Of a DNA stretch of 64,000 nucleotides, positions 10,080 to 19,367 are shown in pieces. Where the stretch lies: positions 3,286,001 to 3,350,000 of the forward strand of contig NZ_CP051155.1 in the NCBI RefSeq assembly GCF_012277275.1, in the 5' to 3' direction. Under the pieces are notes generated by a model. The model searched no databases and was not told where the DNA came from. It saw only the letters and a program-made list of their open reading frames with translations. Made by a program: the position numbers and the translations under genes. This DNA is from Gephyromycinifex aptenodytis (GTDB taxonomy: Bacteria; Actinomycetota; Actinomycetes; Actinomycetales; Dermatophilaceae). The number at the start of each line of letters is the position of its first letter. The first letter of the stretch is position 1.

Positions 10080-11981
10080 ATGAGCAATGGCGCCTACCGC
10101 GAAGTCCACGACCGCAGCAGTAACGATCCAGCGGCCTTCTGGGCCGACGTCGCGAGCGGCGTCGACTGGATTCACCCACCTACCACCACCTTGGACGACT
10201 CCCGTCCGCCGTTCTATCGGTGGTACGCCGATGGAACGATGAACACCTGCTTCAACGCCCTGGATCGGCACGTGGCTGCCGGGCGAGGTGAGCAGGCTGC
10301 TGTTCACTACGAGAGCCCAGTCACGGGTGCCTCGCGCAGCTACACCTATGCGCAGATGCTGGAGCTGGTCTCCCGCTTTGCGGGTGTGCTGCGCTCGCTG
10401 GGCGTGCAGAAGGGTGACCGGGTCGTCATCTACATGCCGATGGTGCCCGAAGCGCTCATCGCCATGCTGGCCACCGCTCGGCTCGGCGCGATCCACTCCG
10501 TGGTGTTCGGGGGGTTCGCCCCAGCCGAGCTCGCCGCCCGCATCGAAGACGCTGCGCCCAAGGTCATCGTCGCGGCCTCGTGCGGTATCGAGCCTTCGCG
10601 CACCATCCCGTACAAGCCGTTCCTGGACCAGGCGATCTCACGTTCGAGCCACAAGCCGGATCGCTGCGTCATCCTGCAGCGCGAGCAAGTCACCGCCGAG
10701 ATGGGCGAGAACGACCTCGACTGGGACGAGGTCATGAAACCCGGCGTGGTCGAGCCTGCCGAGTGCGTCGAGGTCAAGGCCACCGACCCGCTGTACGTGC
10801 TCTACACCTCCGGCACCACGGGTAAGCCCAAGGGCATCGTTCGGGACAACGGCGGACACGCCGTCGCCCTGACCTGGTCGATGAAGAACCTGTACGGGAT
10901 CGAGCCGGGCGAGGTGTTCTGGGCTGCCAGCGACGTCGGTTGGGTGGTGGGCCACTCCTACATCGTGTACGCGCCGCTGCTGGCCGGTGCGACGACCATC
11001 GTGTACGAGGGCAAGCCGATCGGCACCCCGGACGCGGGCGCGTTCTGGCGCGTCGTGGAGAAATACAAGGTCGCTTCACTGTTCACGGCGCCGACGGCGA
11101 TCCGGGCCATCAAGAAGGAAGACCCGGAAGCGGCCGAGGTCGCCAAGTACGACATTTCCAGCATGCGCCGGCTCTTCCTGGCCGGTGAGCGCCTGGACCC
11201 GGAGACCTACAAGTGGGCCACCGAGAAGCTGGGCATCCCGGTGATCGACAACTGGTGGCAGACCGAGACGGGCTGGCCGATTGCGACGAACCCGGTCGGG
11301 ATCGAGGAACTGCCGATCAAGCCGGGCTCGCCGAGCGTGCCGACGCCGGGCTATGACGTGCAGATCCTGGACGACCAGGGCAACCAGGTCCCGGCAGGTA
11401 CCGAGGGCTCGATCGCGATCAAGCTGCCGATGCCGCCCGGCACCCTGCCGACGCTGTGGGGCGACGACGACCGGTACGTCAGCTCCTACCTGTCGGCCTT
11501 TGAGGGCTACTACCTCACCGGCGACGGTGGTTACATCGACGAGGACGGCTACGTCTACGTGATGGGTCGCACCGACGACGTGCTCAACGTCGCCGGTCAC
11601 CGCCTCTCCACCGGTTCCATCGAGGCTGCCCTGGCCGGGCACCCCTCCGTGGCAGAGTGCGCGGTCATCGGTGTCGCCGACCAGATGAAGGGCCAGATCC
11701 CGCGGGCGCTCGTCGTGCTCAAATCCGGGATCGACGTCTCGGACGAGGCTGCGGCCGAGACACTGCGCAAGGAACTCGTCGAGCGGGTGCGTAACGAGGT
11801 GGGCGCGGTCGCGGCCCTCAAACTCGTCGACGTCGTGGTCGCCCTGCCCAAGACCCGCTCGGGCAAGATCCTGCGCAAGACCATGCGGCAGATGGCCGAC
11901 GGCCAAGAAGCCCAGGTGCCCAGCACCATTGAGGACCCCTCGGTGCTGGACTCGCTGCGCTCGGTGCTGCGTAAGGAGTGA
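10080..11981 (+). CDS. prpE: Propionyl-CoA synthetase (acetyl-CoA synthetase-like)
   Basis: AMP-forming ligase that activates propionate (possibly acetate) to its CoA thioester. The 633-residue protein contains YTSGTTGKPKG near residue 243, the adenylation core motif. It also has NWWQTETGWPIATNPVG, with the Trp-rich substrate pocket and 'TNPVG' context seen in PrpE/ACSS3-type enzymes, and YLTGDGGYIDEDGYVYVMGR before the hinge. The catalytic, acetylation-prone lysine is Lys 596 in TRSGKILRK. ATG 10080 is preferred over an upstream GTG at 10059 because similarity starts near there; the ribosome binding site is weak. No prpBCD genes accompany it, so propionate disposal must be encoded elsewhere. 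Confidence 0.88.
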   Translation: MSNGAYREVHDRSSNDPAAFWADVASGVDWIHPPTTTLDDSRPPFYRWYADGTMNTCFNALDRHVAAGRGEQAAVHYESPVTGASRSYTYAQMLELVSRFAGVLRSLGVQKGDRVVIYMPMVPEALIAMLATARLGAIHSVVFGGFAPAELAARIEDAAPKVIVAASCGIEPSRTIPYKPFLDQAISRSSHKPDRCVILQREQVTAEMGENDLDWDEVMKPGVVEPAECVEVKATDPLYVLYTSGTTGKPKGIVRDNGGHAVALTWSMKNLYGIEPGEVFWAASDVGWVVGHSYIVYAPLLAGATTIVYEGKPIGTPDAGAFWRVVEKYKVASLFTAPTAIRAIKKEDPEAAEVAKYDISSMRRLFLAGERLDPETYKWATEKLGIPVIDNWWQTETGWPIATNPVGIEELPIKPGSPSVPTPGYDVQILDDQGNQVPAGTEGSIAIKLPMPPGTLPTLWGDDDRYVSSYLSAFEGYYLTGDGGYIDEDGYVYVMGRTDDVLNVAGHRLSTGSIEAALAGHPSVAECAVIGVADQMKGQIPRALVVLKSGIDVSDEAAAETLRKELVERVRNEVGAVAALKLVDVVVALPKTRSGKILRKTMRQMADGQEAQVPSTIEDPSVLDSLRSVLRKE

Positions 11982-12017
11982 TTGCGGGCGCGCCCTGACC
12001 GGCCCGCGCGTACAGAT

Positions 12018-12055
12018 CAGCAGGGGTCGTCCACGGTGGTGGACGACCCCTGCTG
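12018..12055. terminator. Bidirectional terminator
   Basis: A perfect 17-bp stem, CAGCAGGGGTCGTCCAC with its complement over a GGTG loop, lies between the convergent prpE and ABC permease genes and can serve both. Confidence 0.85.
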
Positions 12056-12109
12056 GTCGTGTCCGGGTCCCGCACGCAACGTGCTCGTGGGGAGTCCCTT
12101 GGCGTTGTC

Positions 12110-13303
12110 TCAGGCGCGGATGGCGTCGATGACCTTGATGCGGGTGGCGATGAGCGCCGGAATGATCCCGGCGAGGGCCCCCACGATGGTGGCGGCAGCC
12201 AACCCGATCAGCACCGCCGATATCGGGAACGGAGGCAGGTCTATCAGGCCGATGTCGCGGAAGAGCCCAGTGACGAACGGGGAGCGGACCAGCGCGATGG
12301 CGGCGGTGACACCGATCGCCCCGGCCAGCACGGTCGCCACCACCGACTCCATCAACACCCCGACGAAGATCCGCAGACCTGTGGCGCCGTAGGAGCGACG
12401 GATGCCGATCTCGCGCATCCGGTAGCGCACCGTCACCAAAGAGATGTTGACCAGGCCTAGGGCACCGAGCAGGAGCAGCGCTGCGGCGACCCCGACAAGC
12501 CCGTACTCCATCTGGCGAAAGCCCATCTCGTCGAGGTTCGTGCTGTTAGTGAAGGTGTCGAACGGGCCGCCGGGGACGTCGCGTAGCAGGGTGGCTAGGC
12601 GCGCCTGCACGGGTTCAACCGACTCTGGCGGAACCCAGGCGTAGTAGCTCCTGCTGATCACGTTCTCGGTCACGCTTGCCGGAAACTGCGCCAACGCTTC
12701 CACCGGTAGATAGGCGAGCAGACGTTCCTCGCCTGGCTCGGCGGGCAACACACCGATGACGCTGAACTGCACGGCCGCCTCACGGTTCGGGCCGTAGGCG
12801 CTCAGGTGTGCCGTGCCGAGCGGGGGGCGCCCGATCTTGTCGTAGAGGCGCTCGTTGACGACGGCGACCGGTGATAGCCGCACCTGATCGTTCTTGTCCA
12901 GCCAGCGGCCCTGGTCGACCCGGATTCGAAACATGTCGCCGTAGGCGGGGTCCACGGCCTTCACGTCCGCCTGGAAGACCCCGCGCCCGGTCTGCACCCC
13001 CAACTGGGTATCCATACTGCGGGAGCGGTGTTCGACGCCGAGACGGTCCAAGGCCTCAAGCACATGAGCATCGCTGGCCCCGCTCGAGGACGCCCCCATC
13101 CCCTGAATGACGAGCGTGGCCTCGCGCCCGGAGATACGTTCGAACGACTGCTGCATGGAGTTGCGGAGCATTTCTCCGGCGCCCAACACGGTGGTCATCG
13201 CGAAGACCGACACGGCTACGCCGATGAGGGAGAGCAGCACTCGCCCCTTGTTGACCCGCAGTTCACCGTAGGCCTCAACGATCGAAGCGAGAATACCGAT
13301 CAT
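12110..13303 (-). CDS. MacB/FtsX-type ABC transporter permease
   Basis: A 397-residue permease with one N-terminal membrane helix (LLSLIGVAVSVFAMTTVLG), a large extracytoplasmic domain of the MacB-PCD type (about residues 45-265), and three C-terminal helices (FtsX domain) starting at GLVGVAAALLLLGALGLVN. MREIGIRRSYGA is the classical FtsX-domain cytoplasmic loop. ATG 13303 overlaps the stop of the ATPase gene (ATGA), so translation is coupled. With the ATPase and HlyD-like protein it forms a mechanotransmission-type exporter; the substrate is unknown. Confidence 0.9.
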   Translation of the reverse strand: MIGILASIVEAYGELRVNKGRVLLSLIGVAVSVFAMTTVLGAGEMLRNSMQQSFERISGREATLVIQGMGASSSGASDAHVLEALDRLGVEHRSRSMDTQLGVQTGRGVFQADVKAVDPAYGDMFRIRVDQGRWLDKNDQVRLSPVAVVNERLYDKIGRPPLGTAHLSAYGPNREAAVQFSVIGVLPAEPGEERLLAYLPVEALAQFPASVTENVISRSYYAWVPPESVEPVQARLATLLRDVPGGPFDTFTNSTNLDEMGFRQMEYGLVGVAAALLLLGALGLVNISLVTVRYRMREIGIRRSYGATGLRIFVGVLMESVVATVLAGAIGVTAAIALVRSPFVTGLFRDIGLIDLPPFPISAVLIGLAAATIVGALAGIIPALIATRIKVIDAIRA

Positions 13304-14124
13304 GGCGCGTCCGCCGAATCGTCGTGGCCGCAAGCCAACGAGCCGGCTGGTGCTGGCGTGGTGACGGCCGCACGGCTGGCCCGGATGCCGTGTGTTCCAG
13401 CCAGGCTGGCGTCGATGTGCTGCTGCTCGACGTCGTGCAGGACCCCTTCGTCCAGCAGGTAGGAGCGCTGCGAGAGCGCCGCCACTTGGAGGTCGTGGGT
13501 GATGGTGACTAGAGCCGCGTCAGACTCGCGGGCGATCTCGTCCAGCAAAGCCATCACGGCTTCGCCGGTGGTGACGTCCAGTGCACCGGTCGGTTCGTCG
13601 GCCAGGATCAGCGTGGGACGCCGCACCAGCGCCCGGGCCACCGCCACCCGTTGCTGTTCGCCGCCGGAGAGGCGGTTGGGCTTCTGCTGCGCGCGCTGGG
13701 CCAACCCCACCCGCTCCAGCATCTCCATCGCCAGCCGCTCGCGGTTCAGGAACTGCCGGGCGTTGCCGTACAGCAGCGGCATCATGACGTTCTCCACAGC
13801 GGTGCGGCCCTCCAGGAGGTTGAACTGTTGGAAGACGAAGCCGACGGTGCGCCCGCGTAGGCGGGCCCGGCGGTTGTCGCTCATCTGGGAGACATCCTCG
13901 CCGTGCAGCAGCAGTTCGCCGCTGGTCTGCCGGTCGATGAGCCCGAGCAGATTCATCAGGGTGGTCTTGCCCGAGCCGGAGCGACCCACCACGGCCACGT
14001 GATCCCCGGGGTAGACGTCCAGGTCGATGCCGCGCAGGATGTGCAGCATGTCGCGGCTGGGCAGGCGCACTGATCTGGTGACGGCGCGCATCTGCAGCAA
14101 CGGCGCTGGGTCGAGGGTGCTCAC
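13300..14124 (-). CDS. MacB/LolD-type ABC transporter ATP-binding protein
   Basis: A 274-residue ATPase. Walker A is GRSGSGKT at residues 47-54, the Q-loop lies in VGFVFQQFNLL, the signature is LSGGEQQRVAVARAL near 153, Walker B is LILADEP near 173, and the H-loop is VTITHDL. This is the arrangement of the LolD/MacB/FtsE subgroup. The last 45 residues (from about 230) form a polar extension not needed for the ATPase fold. GTG 14124 overlaps the stop of the adaptor gene, and the gene's own stop overlaps the permease start, so the three genes are a tightly coupled operon. Confidence 0.93.
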   Translation of the reverse strand: MSTLDPAPLLQMRAVTRSVRLPSRDMLHILRGIDLDVYPGDHVAVVGRSGSGKTTLMNLLGLIDRQTSGELLLHGEDVSQMSDNRRARLRGRTVGFVFQQFNLLEGRTAVENVMMPLLYGNARQFLNRERLAMEMLERVGLAQRAQQKPNRLSGGEQQRVAVARALVRRPTLILADEPTGALDVTTGEAVMALLDEIARESDAALVTITHDLQVAALSQRSYLLDEGVLHDVEQQHIDASLAGTHGIRASRAAVTTPAPAGSLACGHDDSADAP

Positions 14125-15206
14125 CAGCCCGTGCCGCCGTTCATTCCGCCGCCCATCGGGTCCTCCGGACTGTCGATGCCAGGGACGAACTGCAGGACCT
14201 TCTGGCCGGCTTTGAGCCCCTTGACGACCTGCACGGTGTCCTTCCCGCGCAGACCGAGGGTGACCGGGTGGGCGGTGGGCTCCCCACCCACCGGGTCCAG
14301 CAGGAACACCGAGCCCTGATCCCCGACGCCCTGCACCGCGGTGGTGGGCAGAGTGAGCACACCCTTGGCGCTGCCGAGGTCGACCTTGACCTTGACGCTG
14401 AGGCCTGGCACCACCTTGGCCGAGGAAGGCATCGGGCAGAGCAGGTGGGCGCTGGAGGTCGCCGGCGCGTCGCCACCCATCCCGGGCATGCCCATCTGCT
14501 CCACCGGATTCATGGGATCGGCGGCGGGGGCGTTAGCGGCGGTCTCGTCCTCTTCGACCTTGGGTGAGTCACAGGGGACGGGTGCTGTACTGGTGGGCAG
14601 TTCGGCGCTGGCCGCGACGTCACGGTCCAGGAGCTGCAGGTGTTGCTGCGGGGTGAGCGCTGCGGTGCTGGAGTACGTACCGGGGGACAACGTGGCGACG
14701 TTGGCACCGACCTCCACGGTCTGCCCGTTGACAGCGCTCAGCGCGCGCACCGTGCCCGAGCGCGGGGCGTACAGCGTGTGATACGTGAACTCCGGCTTGG
14801 GTTGTACCGGCGCGGCGGGGGCGGCGGCCGGATCGGAACCGGCCGGTTCAGCCGGGGGAGCGAGCATCGATTCTTTGGGGGCGCGCACCTGCAGAATCGG
14901 GTCGCCCTTACTGATGGTGTCGCCGTTTGCCACCCAGATCTTGTTGACCTCACCCGCATGGGTGGCCGCCACCGTGGCTCCGGGGTCGGCTTGAACGGTG
15001 GCGGGCAACTCCAGCGTGGAGGTGATGTCGCCCTTGGCGACCGCCACCGCGGCGAACTCGTCGAAGTCGGCGCTCGGCGCTGCGCCGTCGTTTCCCCCAG
15101 CTTCGCTCGTCGGGCCGAAGAAGGCCATCTTGGCCAGCGACGCCGCGATCACCGCGACCAGGACCATCCAGACGATGGGAAACACGTAGCGACGTATGGC
15201 GTCCAC
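14121..15206 (-). CDS. HlyD/RND-type membrane-fusion adaptor with Met-rich insert
   Basis: Membrane-anchored adaptor of about 361 residues and first gene of the exporter operon. A membrane helix (YVFPIVWMVLVAVIAASLA) near residues 7-25 is followed by split biotinyl/lipoyl-like halves: VQADPGATVAATHAGEVNK and YAPRSGTVRALSAVNGQTVE. A beta-barrel region with LPTTAVQGVG comes next, then GLKAGQKVLQFVPG. Between residues about 215 and 265 lies a segment with a cysteine at each end (CDSPK and LLCPMP) and the Met-rich MNPVEQMGMPGMGGDAP. The protein ends in MGGGMNGGTGW. Start GTG 15206 is chosen because the longer frame adds only a polar leader. No outer-membrane partner is expected in this cell type. 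Confidence 0.85.
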   Translation of the reverse strand: MDAIRRYVFPIVWMVLVAVIAASLAKMAFFGPTSEAGGNDGAAPSADFDEFAAVAVAKGDITSTLELPATVQADPGATVAATHAGEVNKIWVANGDTISKGDPILQVRAPKESMLAPPAEPAGSDPAAAPAAPVQPKPEFTYHTLYAPRSGTVRALSAVNGQTVEVGANVATLSPGTYSSTAALTPQQHLQLLDRDVAASAELPTSTAPVPCDSPKVEEDETAANAPAADPMNPVEQMGMPGMGGDAPATSSAHLLCPMPSSAKVVPGLSVKVKVDLGSAKGVLTLPTTAVQGVGDQGSVFLLDPVGGEPTAHPVTLGLRGKDTVQVVKGLKAGQKVLQFVPGIDSPEDPMGGGMNGGTGW

Positions 15207-15466
15207 CCGAACCTCAGTTCCTCGTGATGACAACCCAGGCGGAACTCGCCCGGCAGACACGCGCAGCGGCGACCGCGCCGCACCCGGGGGACGGCGCGCC
15301 AGTTAGCGACTCCGCAGCAAGTCTGCCGTCGATTGCTTTGCGGCACATGCCCCGACAGGGTGATTTTCGGAGCAACTTCGTGCGACTTCAGGATGATGCC
15401 CGGGTCGTTCGCCGGAGACGCCGTGCAGAAGGTCCACCTTCGAGCTGCCAGGGCCGGCCGCGGCAT
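15207..15466. other. Upstream region of the exporter operon
   Basis: About 260 bases lie between the exporter operon start and the terminator of the polyamine permease unit. The exporter promoter should be here. I see no convincing -35/-10 pair, RNA gene or operator, and no gene-like frame. Confidence 0.4.
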
Positions 15467-15503
15467 GGAACAGGCCGGGACCGCAGGGGCCCCGGCCTGT
15501 TCC
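15467..15503 (-). terminator. Terminator of the puo-usp-permease operon
   Basis: A perfect 13-bp stem, GGAACAGGCCGGG with its complement across an 11-base loop, sits 60 bp past the permease stop on the minus strand. Confidence 0.8.
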
Positions 15504-15562
15504 GGGTATGCATTGCGGGCCGTCGTCTCAGGTGCCGTGACGACAGGTCCCGATCATGCCGC

Positions 15563-17077
15563 TCAGATTTCGACGCGCGCGATTCCCGAGCGGAAGAACT
15601 TCGGGTAGCGGACCCGCATCAGCAGCATCGTCGCCACGCCGAGCGCCATCACCGCGACACCGAGAACGAACACCAGGCCCAGCCCGAACAGGGACGAGCC
15701 GGAGCCGTAGTTCGGGTCCATGCTGTCGATCGAGGTCGTCACGAAGAACATCAGCAGCAACACCCCGCCCAGCAACGGGCAGATGAGCTGGGTGCAGGCG
15801 TGCCGCCAGGACTGAAACGATGTCCGGCGGAAGTACCAGACGCAGGCCAGCGCGGTGACTCCGTAGTAGAAGCAGACCATCATGCCGAGCGCTGTGATGG
15901 TGTCCCAGAGCACGGCCTCGCTGATCGCCCGCATGATCGCGTAGAAGCCGAAGGAGATCCCCGCCGAGACGAAAGTGGCGTAGGCGGGGGATTGGAACCG
16001 AGGACTGATGCTCGCGAAGCGCGCAGGCAGCGCGCCGTAGTACCCCATCGCCAGCAAGGTGCGGGCGGGGGAGACGAACGTGGACTGCAGCGATGCCGTC
16101 GAACTGGCCAGAACCGCCAGCGACATGAAGATCGCCGCCGGGCCCATGACCGGACCGGCCAAGGTTGCCAGGATGTTCTCCTGGATGCTTTCGTTGCCCA
16201 AGCCCAACTCGCCGCTACCGGTACCGGCGAACGCCAACGTTGCGGTGGCCACGATGAGATACAGCACGACGATGACGCCGATCGTCCCGGTGGCAGCTCG
16301 CCCGGGAGTCACCGTGGCCTCCGTCGACTCTTCGCTCATCGTCAGGACGACATCCCAACCCCAATAGATGAAGACCGACAGCGAGACTCCGGCCGCGAAG
16401 GCCGACATCGAGGGCACTCCCAGCGGGTTGAACCACTCCAGAGACGGCACGTGGGCATCGAAGGCGGTGCCGTTGCGCACGTGCGACAGCGCGCTGATAG
16501 CGAACCAGAGCAGCACGACGACCTGGAACGTGACGAGCCCGTACTGCAGCGACTTCGTGGCCTCGATACCGCGATAGGAGATGTAGCAAGCGGCGGCCAT
16601 GAACACGAAGCAGGTGCCGATGTTGACCGGCACGTTACGGGCCAGCTCGGCCAGTTCGGGGCGGCCGCTGAGCTGGGCCAGCGCCAGGTAGAAGAAGTCG
16701 ACGGCGATTCCCGCCAGGTTCGACAGCACCAGCACAGTGGCGGCCAGTAGACCCCAACCGCCCATCCAGCCGACCCACGGACCGAAGGCGCGCGTCGCCC
16801 ACGTGAACGTGGTACCGCTGTCCGGCATGGCCTTGTTCAGCTCGCGGTACCCGATCGCCACCAGCAGCATCGGGATGAACCCGACGAGCAGGATGGCCGG
16901 CATGTGATCGCCGACGACCGAGGCCGTCGGACCGAGCGCCCCGCTGAGGGTGTAGGCCGGGGCGATGCAGGAGATGCCGATGAAGACCGCCGCGACAAGG
17001 CCGACGCTGTTGCCGGAGAGCCCCTTGCTCGTGGTGTTGTCCTCAGACTCGGTGCTCACGTGGGCGGCTGTGCTCAT
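15563..17077 (-). CDS. APC-superfamily amino acid/polyamine permease
   Basis: A 504-residue membrane protein with about twelve hydrophobic segments. The first helix carries the substrate-binding stretch VGLVAAVFIGISCIAPAYTLSG-like sequence, near residues 26-47, and GTTFTWATRAFGPWVGWMGGW marks helix 3, both typical of the amino acid-polyamine-organocation family. A long loop with EESTEATVTPGRA precedes helix 7. The start ATG 17077 overlaps the stop of the universal stress protein gene (ATGA), and putrescine oxidase is the first gene of the same unit. Putrescine or a related amine is therefore the likely substrate; this rests on context, not on the protein sequence. Confidence 0.88.
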   Translation of the reverse strand: MSTAAHVSTESEDNTTSKGLSGNSVGLVAAVFIGISCIAPAYTLSGALGPTASVVGDHMPAILLVGFIPMLLVAIGYRELNKAMPDSGTTFTWATRAFGPWVGWMGGWGLLAATVLVLSNLAGIAVDFFYLALAQLSGRPELAELARNVPVNIGTCFVFMAAACYISYRGIEATKSLQYGLVTFQVVVLLWFAISALSHVRNGTAFDAHVPSLEWFNPLGVPSMSAFAAGVSLSVFIYWGWDVVLTMSEESTEATVTPGRAATGTIGVIVVLYLIVATATLAFAGTGSGELGLGNESIQENILATLAGPVMGPAAIFMSLAVLASSTASLQSTFVSPARTLLAMGYYGALPARFASISPRFQSPAYATFVSAGISFGFYAIMRAISEAVLWDTITALGMMVCFYYGVTALACVWYFRRTSFQSWRHACTQLICPLLGGVLLLMFFVTTSIDSMDPNYGSGSSLFGLGLVFVLGVAVMALGVATMLLMRVRYPKFFRSGIARVEI

Positions 17078-17964
17078 AGGGTCGCCTCATGCCCGGGGTA
17101 GGAGAGGCGCTCGCCGCGGGGGATGACCACGACCGGGACCTGCAGTTCGCGCAACATCCGGCTCGCGGTCGAACCCAGGAAGATCCTGCGGTGCTCTGCC
17201 ATCCGGCTGGAGCCCACGAGCAGGATCGCGTTGTCCTTCCAGGAGGCGCTGCGCACCGCTGCCGGGACGTCGGATCCCGAGGCGATGTCGATCTCGACCG
17301 AGGGGGGCTGGCCGTATTGCGCCACAGCGCGTTCCAGCAGCGTGCGGATCGTGTCCTGGGTGGCTTCCCGCTCAGCGGCTGCGGCCTCGGGATCTGCCTG
17401 GGCGCTGGTGTCGACGAGGGTGAGCAGGCGCACCGGCAGCGAACGTCGCACGGCGACCTCCACCGCTTCGCTGACCACCTGCTGGGCACCCTCCCTGGTT
17501 CCGACTGCGACATCGATGTGGCCGATGGGACCTGCAGCGGTGTAACCCCGAGGAGCTAGGGCAACCGGGACGCTGGAGGAGTGCACCAGGGTCGTTCCGA
17601 CCGTGCCCAAGGCGTGCTTACGGATGCGGCTGGCGCTGCTGCCGCCGACGATGATCAGCCCACATCCCAACGCCTGGGCGGCGTCTTCGATACCGGCAGC
17701 GACGGAAGCCGCGAACCGCACCTGGGTTCGGGTGGTGATCTCCTTCGGAACCTCGGCGGCGGCCTCCTGCAGCCATTCCGTCATCTGCTTGGCCAGGATG
17801 ACCTCGGTGTGGCCCACCGGTGGGTAAGCGGGTGCATACGGGTCGTGGCGGCGCACGATGGTTACCAGTTCCAGTTCGGCACCGAACGCCTGCGCGAGGG
17901 CGATCCCCAAACGCAGGGCGTCCCGGCCGCGGTCGTGAGCGGTGTAGGCGACGAGGTATTTCAT
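17074..17964 (-). CDS. Universal stress protein, tandem UspA domains
   Basis: A 296-residue protein with two UspA folds. The first (residues 1-140) begins MKYLVAYTAHDRGRDALRLG and ends with GLIIVGGSSASRIRKHALG then VHSSSVPVALAPRG, close to the ATP-binding G-2x-G-9x-G(S/T) pattern. The second (about 148-296) has LLVGSSRMAEHRRIFLGSTA and VPVVVIPRG. It is the middle gene of a coupled unit: its start overlaps the putrescine oxidase stop and its stop overlaps the permease start. Usp proteins often bind ATP and modulate a partner, and the coupling suggests a role tied to amine uptake or the peroxide made by the oxidase. Confidence 0.92.
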   Translation of the reverse strand: MKYLVAYTAHDRGRDALRLGIALAQAFGAELELVTIVRRHDPYAPAYPPVGHTEVILAKQMTEWLQEAAAEVPKEITTRTQVRFAASVAAGIEDAAQALGCGLIIVGGSSASRIRKHALGTVGTTLVHSSSVPVALAPRGYTAAGPIGHIDVAVGTREGAQQVVSEAVEVAVRRSLPVRLLTLVDTSAQADPEAAAAEREATQDTIRTLLERAVAQYGQPPSVEIDIASGSDVPAAVRSASWKDNAILLVGSSRMAEHRRIFLGSTASRMLRELQVPVVVIPRGERLSYPGHEATL

Positions 17965-19367
17965 GAGGAAGCTCCGTCCGAGTCGAGGATGGCCTGCGCG
18001 GTGCGCCGACCCATCCGGATTGCGCCGTCGACGTGCTGGTAGCCCTCGGCTGCCAGGTCCGAGGAGGCGAAGTACATCGGCCCGACAGGTTTGCGCATGT
18101 CAGCGCCGTAGCGGTGCAGTCCGCCGAGGTCGAAACTCGTGGCGTACGCGCCGCGGGTCCATTCTTCGCTTCCCCAGTCCGATTCGTAGTAGACCACCGG
18201 ATTCAATGCTTCGGGGCCGAGATAGGCCGCGATAGAGGACAAGATCGCTTCGCGGCGCTGCTGGGCGTCCATGCTGAACGCCTCGTCGGCGCGTTCGTCT
18301 GGCACGAAGGCGACCAGGGTGCCGCGCTCGTCCTCGTGGTTGCTGTTGTCGTACACCTCCTGCACGAGTTGGGTGCAGCCGAAGCCGGTCCCGGACAGTC
18401 CTGCCTCGCGCCAGAACGGACGCTCGTAGACCGCATGCACCTTGATGACCAGACCGAACGACTGATGCTGATGCATCTGGTGCTGGCGGCGCGGCAACGG
18501 CGGCTCGTAGGAGATGCGCGAGTACAGGTTCGGTGGGATGGCCAGGATGACGTGGCGGGCCTGCACACTCACCGGGCCGTCCGGGCCGTCGGCTACGACC
18601 TCGACCCGAGCCGGCGAGTCCTGCCCGTCGCCGCTGTCGCCTTCACGCCAGCTCACAGTCCGCACGGGGTGACTGAGCAACACCTCATCCCCGAGTCGCT
18701 GCGCCAGTCGTTCGCTGACCTGCTGCATGCCGCCGACGACGCGGCGGTCCAGGATGAAGTCCTCATCGACAAGGTGGGAGAACGAACCCGCCGAGGCTGC
18801 CATGAGCACGGCCTGCAACGCCGAGAAGGCGTGTGCGGGTTTGGTCAACATGCCGCCGGCGATGAAGAAGCCGATGTTGCGGCAGGCTTCCTCATCCTCG
18901 CAGCGCGAGCGCAGCCAGTCGGCGAAGGAGACGGTGTCCAGCTCGCGAGCGCGCGGGTGCGCCCACGGCTCCTCGGGGCCGATTTGGGCGGCGAGTTCAT
19001 CGAGCTCGGCGATCAGGGTGTTCATCGCCTCCACCGTGGCGGGGCTGCAGGGGAAGTCCTCGCCGCTGAAGCGCGTCGCGGTGCCGTTGGGGTCGATGTA
19101 TACCGACTCGCCCTCGCGGTAGCGGGTGAATGTGGACAACCCGAGCTCGTCGATGAGTTGCAACAACTCGGTCTGGTCGGGGGAGACCCACTGCCCGCCG
19201 ATTTCGAGCATGGCGCCATCGATGTGAGAGGTCCAGGTCCGTCCGCCGACCCGATCGCGTGCCTCCAGCACGACGACGCTGCGGCCGGCTTCCCGCAGCC
19301 GGTTCGCGGCGCTGAGACCGCACGCTCCGGCTCCGACGATGACGGTGTCACGGTGAAGGGTGTTCAT
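17961..19367 (-). CDS. puo: Putrescine oxidase (FAD-dependent)
   Basis: Flavoprotein amine oxidase of 468 residues that would oxidise putrescine to 4-aminobutyraldehyde with release of ammonia and hydrogen peroxide. The dinucleotide fold VIVGAGACGLSAANRLREAG (residues 9-28) and LEARDRVGGRTW bind FAD. Stretches such as IGGQWVSPDQTELL, LTKPAHAFSALQAVLMAAS, PPLPRRQHQMHQHQ and YESDWGSEEWTRGAYA strongly resemble the putrescine oxidases of Rhodococcus and Kocuria as I recall them. There is no signal peptide. ATG 19367 follows AAGGAG and fits the family N terminus; a longer frame upstream has no support. It heads the puo-usp-permease unit. Confidence 0.88.
   Translation of the reverse strand: MNTLHRDTVIVGAGACGLSAANRLREAGRSVVVLEARDRVGGRTWTSHIDGAMLEIGGQWVSPDQTELLQLIDELGLSTFTRYREGESVYIDPNGTATRFSGEDFPCSPATVEAMNTLIAELDELAAQIGPEEPWAHPRARELDTVSFADWLRSRCEDEEACRNIGFFIAGGMLTKPAHAFSALQAVLMAASAGSFSHLVDEDFILDRRVVGGMQQVSERLAQRLGDEVLLSHPVRTVSWREGDSGDGQDSPARVEVVADGPDGPVSVQARHVILAIPPNLYSRISYEPPLPRRQHQMHQHQSFGLVIKVHAVYERPFWREAGLSGTGFGCTQLVQEVYDNSNHEDERGTLVAFVPDERADEAFSMDAQQRREAILSSIAAYLGPEALNPVVYYESDWGSEEWTRGAYATSFDLGGLHRYGADMRKPVGPMYFASSDLAAEGYQHVDGAIRMGRRTAQAILDSDGASS

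Noticed and set aside
15224-16750. A 508-codon plus-strand open frame opposite the permease
   Set aside because: It is antisense to a clear APC permease and rich in Arg/His/Gln, typical of shadow frames.
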